Shown here: positions 31,436 to 34,785 of the stretch, in pieces
Layout: every line of letters starts with the position of its first letter
Position numbering within the stretch: the stretch's first letter is position 1
Assembly: GCA_016190545.1 (NCBI GenBank)
Contig: JACPQI010000174.1
Span: forward strand, 1 to 34,785
Length of the DNA stretch: 34,785 nucleotides
Source: Chloroflexota bacterium
Lineage (GTDB): Bacteria > Chloroflexota > Dehalococcoidia > SHYB01 > JACPQI01
Direction: 5' to 3'
Notes under the pieces: generated by a model
The model's input: the letters and a program-made list of their open reading frames with translations, nothing else
The model's database searches: none
Told to the model about the DNA's origin: nothing
Position numbers and translations under genes: made by a program

Positions 31436-32227
31436 ATGGACCTTGGACTCAAAGGGAAAACAGCAATCGTTACGGGTGGCGCTTCCAACATCGGCAGGGC
31501 CATTACGCTAACCCTGGCCGGCGAGGGCGTCAACGTGGCGATCTTCGACCTGGACGCCAAGCAAGGAGAGAAGACGGCGGAGCAGGCCAGATCGACCGGG
31601 TCAGCAAAGGTGAAGGTCTATCAGACCAACGTAACCGACCTGGCAAGTGTGGAAGCCTCCACCAGGCAAGCAATACAGGACTTCGGGCAGGTGCACATTT
31701 TGGTGAACGTGGCGGGCGGCACCGACGAGCAACTATTTTTGGAGCGCTCGCTGGACGCCCTGCGCAAAGACGTGAACCTCAACTTGTGGGGCGTCATCAA
31801 CACCTGCCGCGCTGTCTTGCCCCACATGATCGAAAAGCAGTTCGGGCGGGTGGTCAGCATCGCTAGCGACGCTGGCAAGATGGGCGAGTTCAAGGAATCG
31901 GTCTATGGCGCTGCCAAAGCGGGCGTTATCGCCTTTTCCAAGTCCTTGAGCAGGGAGTACGGACGGTTCAATATCACGTTCAATAGCGTATGTCCGGGCC
32001 TTACCGCTCCTGCAAGCAAAGAAGAGATCGGCGAGATGAGCGCGTGGCGACAAAACCTGGATGTATTTACGCCGGAAGTCCGGGAGCGCGCCGCCAAAAA
32101 CTACCCCCTCCGTCGTCTCGGCACTGCTCAGGACCCGGCCAACATGGTGACCTTCCTCTGCTCGGAGCGCGCCAGTTTCATCACGGGCCAGGCCATCAGC
32201 GTTAGCGGCGGCTACACCATGCAGTAG
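31436..32227 (+). CDS. Short-chain dehydrogenase/reductase (SDR 1)
   Basis: A 263-aa classical SDR. The NAD(P) motif is TAIVTGGASNIGRAITLTLAGEG, with Asp residues after the second strand (AIFDLDAKQG) suggesting NAD preference. The structural motif is VNVAGG; the catalytic Ser lies in VSIASDAGK and the YxxxK motif in YGAAKAG. The C-terminus has ASFITGQAISVSGGYTMQ. ATG 31436 has GGAAGGAGG upstream; TTG 31421 is in frame but precedes that site. First of three tandem SDR genes, 10 nt before the next. Confidence 0.93.
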   Translation: MDLGLKGKTAIVTGGASNIGRAITLTLAGEGVNVAIFDLDAKQGEKTAEQARSTGSAKVKVYQTNVTDLASVEASTRQAIQDFGQVHILVNVAGGTDEQLFLERSLDALRKDVNLNLWGVINTCRAVLPHMIEKQFGRVVSIASDAGKMGEFKESVYGAAKAGVIAFSKSLSREYGRFNITFNSVCPGLTAPASKEEIGEMSAWRQNLDVFTPEVRERAAKNYPLRRLGTAQDPANMVTFLCSERASFITGQAISVSGGYTMQ

Positions 32228-32237
32228 CGGGAGACAG

Positions 32238-33116
32238 GTGAGCACGACAGCGGAGCGGCTTCGCATCGATGGCAAGGCGGCCATCGTCACCGGCGCGGGC
32301 ACAGGCCTGGGCCGCGCGATGGCCGTGTCGCTGGCTGAAGCAGGGGCGTCCGTCGCGGTGGTCGGTCGGCGCCGCGAGCCGCTAGAGGAGACGGCGCACA
32401 TCATCCACAAGGCGGGTGGTACGGCGCTAGTCATGCAGGCCGACGTATCAGTGCCGGAACAGGTTGAAGCAGCCACGCGGAGCGTCGTTAGCAGTTTCGG
32501 CGGACTCCACATTCTCGTCAACAACGCCGGTGCCCATCGGCAGTACCACAATATCCCTTTGCTGGAGATCACCCCGGCCCAATGGCGGGAGGCCATCAGC
32601 GCCGAGATGGATGGCGTCTTTTATTTCTCGCGCCTGGCGGCGCAGGAGATGGTGAAGGCAGGCTATGGCCGCATCATCAACATCGGCTCAGCCAGCGCCA
32701 TCATGGGCCTGCCGGACACGGTGATGTACAACGTCGCCAAAGCGGGGATCATCGAGCTGACCCGCATCTTCGCCGTCGTCCTCGGCGGCAAGGGCGTGAC
32801 AGCCAACTGTATCGCTCCGGGCATGCACGCTGCCGGGCAGTGGATGGACCAGCCGAAGGAGAAGGGAAAAGACGACTGGCTGGAGACGCTCGCCTCCGGC
32901 AAATTTATCCCCGTTGGGCATTTGGGCGAGGCGGAGGGCATCGGCTCCCTTGCGGTGCTGTTGGCCTCTGAAGCAGGCTCGTACATCAACGGCGCCATCA
33001 TCTTCGTCGATGGCGGCGCGACGATAGGCCGCTACGCACCCATCGGCTACGAGCCGGTCCACCCGTTGCCGCCGGAGCTGAGTGCCCGCTTAGACCCGAG
33101 GCCTGGTCCCTCATGA
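32238..33116 (+). CDS. Short-chain dehydrogenase/reductase (SDR 2)
   Basis: A 292-aa classical SDR. The cofactor motif is AAIVTGAGTGLGRAMAVSLAEAG followed by VVGRRREPLEE, where the basic residues suggest NADP preference. NNAG, INIGSASA (Ser) and YNVAKAG (YxxxK) are all present, and the C-terminus has SYINGAIIFVDGGATIG. The start is GTG 32238 with GGGAG just upstream. Its stop overlaps the next start in ATGA, so translation of the third SDR is coupled. Substrate unknown. Confidence 0.93.
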   Translation: MSTTAERLRIDGKAAIVTGAGTGLGRAMAVSLAEAGASVAVVGRRREPLEETAHIIHKAGGTALVMQADVSVPEQVEAATRSVVSSFGGLHILVNNAGAHRQYHNIPLLEITPAQWREAISAEMDGVFYFSRLAAQEMVKAGYGRIINIGSASAIMGLPDTVMYNVAKAGIIELTRIFAVVLGGKGVTANCIAPGMHAAGQWMDQPKEKGKDDWLETLASGKFIPVGHLGEAEGIGSLAVLLASEAGSYINGAIIFVDGGATIGRYAPIGYEPVHPLPPELSARLDPRPGPS

Positions 33117-33853
33117 ACAGCTTCGATGTGCGGGGCAAAAGAGCACTGCTTGTGGGGCGAGCCAGCAAGGCGCTCCTCGCCATCGGCCAGACCTGTATCG
33201 AAGCAGGCGCCGACGTCGCTGTCCTCAGCTATGGCGAAAGCCCGACTCCCTTGGTGGACACGGCAAAGGCCCTGGGACGAACCGTTCGTGTTTTCCCCCT
33301 CAAGGTGCAAACGCCAATCGACGTGGAAACGGCGCTTGAGGAAGCCAGCCAGACGTTGCCCTCGGTGGATATCCTCGTGAACAACGGTGTCACCGAGTTT
33401 TTCAAGCCCGCCAAGGACACAACCCGCGATGAATGGCGGGTCGTGATGGAGTTGGGTCCCACCCTGGTCTTTCTCGCCTGTCGCATCATAGGCGCTCGCA
33501 TGGCGGAGCAGGGCAAAGGACGAATCATCACCTTGCTCCCGGCGCTGTCGGAGCGCGGCATGCCCAACAGCGCCGCCGCCGCTGCGAGCGCTGGGGCGTT
33601 GCGCCAGATGATGACAGCCCTCGCTCTTGAGTGGGCGCGCAGCGGCGTGCGGGTCAACGGCATCGTGGTTGGATGGTCGCAGGACTCAGGCCTGGGAGCC
33701 GACGCGCAGAAGTTCGCCAAATACATCCCAGCGCGACGCCCCGGCCAGGCCCAAGACCTGTGCGGCCTCGCTCTCTATCTGGCCAGCGACGCCTCTCAGT
33801 TCGTCACCGGCCAGTTCATTCCGGTGGATGGCGGGGTGCTCGTCCGACCGTAA
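33113..33853 (+). CDS. Degenerate short-chain dehydrogenase homologue (SDR 3, catalytic residues missing)
   Basis: A 246-aa SDR fold that is intact in length but not in motifs. The glycine-rich turn TGxxxGxG is replaced by LLVGRASKALLAIG. VDILVNNGVTEFF keeps the NNG element. The Ser strand reads IITLLPALSERG, and the YxxxK site is AAAAASAGALRQM with no Tyr or Lys. The C-terminus is normal (SQFVTGQFIPVDGGVLV). The frame is open and overlaps SDR 2 by ATGA, so it is maintained rather than decaying. A non-catalytic partner subunit of SDR 1 or SDR 2 is a reasonable inference. Confidence 0.85.
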   Translation: MNSFDVRGKRALLVGRASKALLAIGQTCIEAGADVAVLSYGESPTPLVDTAKALGRTVRVFPLKVQTPIDVETALEEASQTLPSVDILVNNGVTEFFKPAKDTTRDEWRVVMELGPTLVFLACRIIGARMAEQGKGRIITLLPALSERGMPNSAAAAASAGALRQMMTALALEWARSGVRVNGIVVGWSQDSGLGADAQKFAKYIPARRPGQAQDLCGLALYLASDASQFVTGQFIPVDGGVLVRP

Positions 33854-33908
33854 ACGCAGCCCGTTATCCGCGCACCGTCAGGCGTGAAGGCCGTGGCGGC
33901 TGGCCCAC

Positions 33909-34785
33909 CTACCGGGAGCCGAGCAGGTTCCGCGCGATGACCATGCGCTGGATGGTGGGCGTGCCTTCCTCGAACCACATGGCGCGGCCCTCGCGGTAAA
34001 GCCGCTCCACCGGGAACCGCTTGGTCAACCCGATGCCGCCGTGAATTTCCAGCGCAATATCGGATACCTGCCGTACGGCCTGAATGCCATAGCTCTTGCA
34101 CATGGAGTTTTCCTGAATGCAGTCCTTGCCCGCATCCATGCGGCGCGATGTTTCGTCGATCATGCAACGCAAGGCGAAGACCTGGGTGGCCATATCCGCC
34201 AGCATCTGCTGCACCGCCTGCCGCTGCGCGATGGGCTTGCCGAAGGTGACTCGTTTCTTTGAGAAGTCGACGGAGAGGTCGAGCAAACGCTGGGCCAGGC
34301 CAAGGCAACTCACGCCGATGGACCATCGGCTGGGGCTCAGGAAGGTATCGATGGCGATTTGCATGCCGCGCCCTTCTTTGCCCAGGAGTTGACTGCTGGA
34401 CACCTTGCAGTTCTTGAACTCGAGGATGCCGTGGTCCACGCCGCGGTACGACATCATGGGGTCCATACGGCGAATCGTGAGGCCAGGCGTGCCTGAATCG
34501 ACCAGAAAACAACTGATGCCCTGGGCGCCCTTGCTGCGGTCCGTATAGGCGACCACATGGTAGTAGCTGGCTATGTCCGAATTGCTGATGAGGTGTTTGG
34601 TCCCGTTCAGAACGTAGGAGCCGCCGCGCTTCTCAGCCGTCGTCTTGATATCCACCCCGGTGCCGGTGTCCGGCTCCGTGAAGGCAAACCCACCAATGGT
34701 CTTGCCACCTACGATGGGCCGCAGGTATCGCTCCTTCTGCTCCTTTGTGCCGTGAAAATACAGCATCCGCCATATGGCGGTACCC
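33909..34785 (-). CDS. Acyl-CoA dehydrogenase (5' part outside window)
   Basis: About 291 C-terminal residues of an acyl-CoA dehydrogenase; the N-terminus lies beyond the right edge. The FAD/substrate domain has GGFAFTEPDTGTGVDIKTTAEK and YVLNGTKHLISNSDIA. The C-terminal helical domain has RVTFGKPIAQRQAVQQMLADMA and LEIHGGIGLTKRFPVERLYREGR, with the likely catalytic Glu in FEEGTPTIQRMVIARNLLG. Electrons from this enzyme would go to an ETF such as the one at 7322-9144. It is convergent with the SDR operon, 55 nt from SDR 3, and may belong to the same accessory catabolic region. Confidence 0.94.
   Translation of the reverse strand, partial: GTAIWRMLYFHGTKEQKERYLRPIVGGKTIGGFAFTEPDTGTGVDIKTTAEKRGGSYVLNGTKHLISNSDIASYYHVVAYTDRSKGAQGISCFLVDSGTPGLTIRRMDPMMSYRGVDHGILEFKNCKVSSSQLLGKEGRGMQIAIDTFLSPSRWSIGVSCLGLAQRLLDLSVDFSKKRVTFGKPIAQRQAVQQMLADMATQVFALRCMIDETSRRMDAGKDCIQENSMCKSYGIQAVRQVSDIALEIHGGIGLTKRFPVERLYREGRAMWFEEGTPTIQRMVIARNLLGSR

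Noticed and set aside
1..34785. tRNA, rRNA, CRISPR array, prophage or defence island
   Set aside because: No regularly spaced direct repeats, cloverleaf-like segments, rRNA signatures or phage/defence genes were seen; the window is almost fully explained by protein genes and short regulatory gaps.

Overview
This GC-rich (roughly 60%) window is densely packed bacterial chromosome with no rRNA, tRNA, CRISPR array or prophage. The gene mix suggests a free-living bacterium, probably of the Chloroflexota (Dehalococcoidia/SAR202-like): hspR next to dnaK, an F420-type LLM oxidoreductase, a GH57 branching enzyme, several small zinc-ribbon proteins, an EF-G paralogue and several apparently leaderless genes. 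This placement is inference; no phylogeny was run.

Layout. (1) 1-4630, minus strand: a putative membrane-anchored metallopeptidase, a small zincin, ybeY, dnaX, ybaB and the 5' part of recR, i.e. ribosome maturation and DNA replication/repair. (2) 4679-6780, plus: an EF-G paralogue with its own promoter. (3) 6853-9219, minus: etfB, etfA and an unknown 146-aa protein. (4) 9303-10707, minus: an ECF sigma factor and its zinc-binding membrane anti-sigma factor. (5) 10929-16204, plus: aspS, then tig-clpP-clpX (protein folding and degradation). (6) 16211-19832: an FAD reductase (minus) divergent from an MFS exporter and a YuiH-like molybdopterin oxidoreductase (plus). (7) 19835-23202: a poly-G/poly-C hairpin, a small zinc-ribbon gene, hspR-dnaK and a small unknown gene with a textbook terminator. 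(8) 23432-28541, plus: the glycogen cluster glgC, branching enzyme and glgA. The branching enzyme is fused to the zinc ribbon and helix-turn-helix of an IS1595-type transposase. (9) 28684-30052: a PH-domain membrane protein, then a minus-strand zinc-ribbon gene and rpsU preceded by a possible leaderless micro-ORF. (10) 30175-34785: an LLM oxidoreductase, three tandem short-chain dehydrogenases and a convergent acyl-CoA dehydrogenase, which looks like an accessory catabolic region.

The points most worth a second look are the transposase-domain/GH57 fusion inside the glycogen operon; a recurring promoter geometry in which a -10 box lies 7-8 nt before the start codon (ybeY, the 3395-4627 gene, aspS, the FAD reductase and a 29-codon micro-ORF), implying leaderless mRNAs; a recR that appears to start at CTG; an EF-G paralogue lacking the Asp of its DxxG motif; and a third SDR that has lost its catalytic residues. 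Small-site calls were made by eye from hexamer matches and spacing, and no database search was available.
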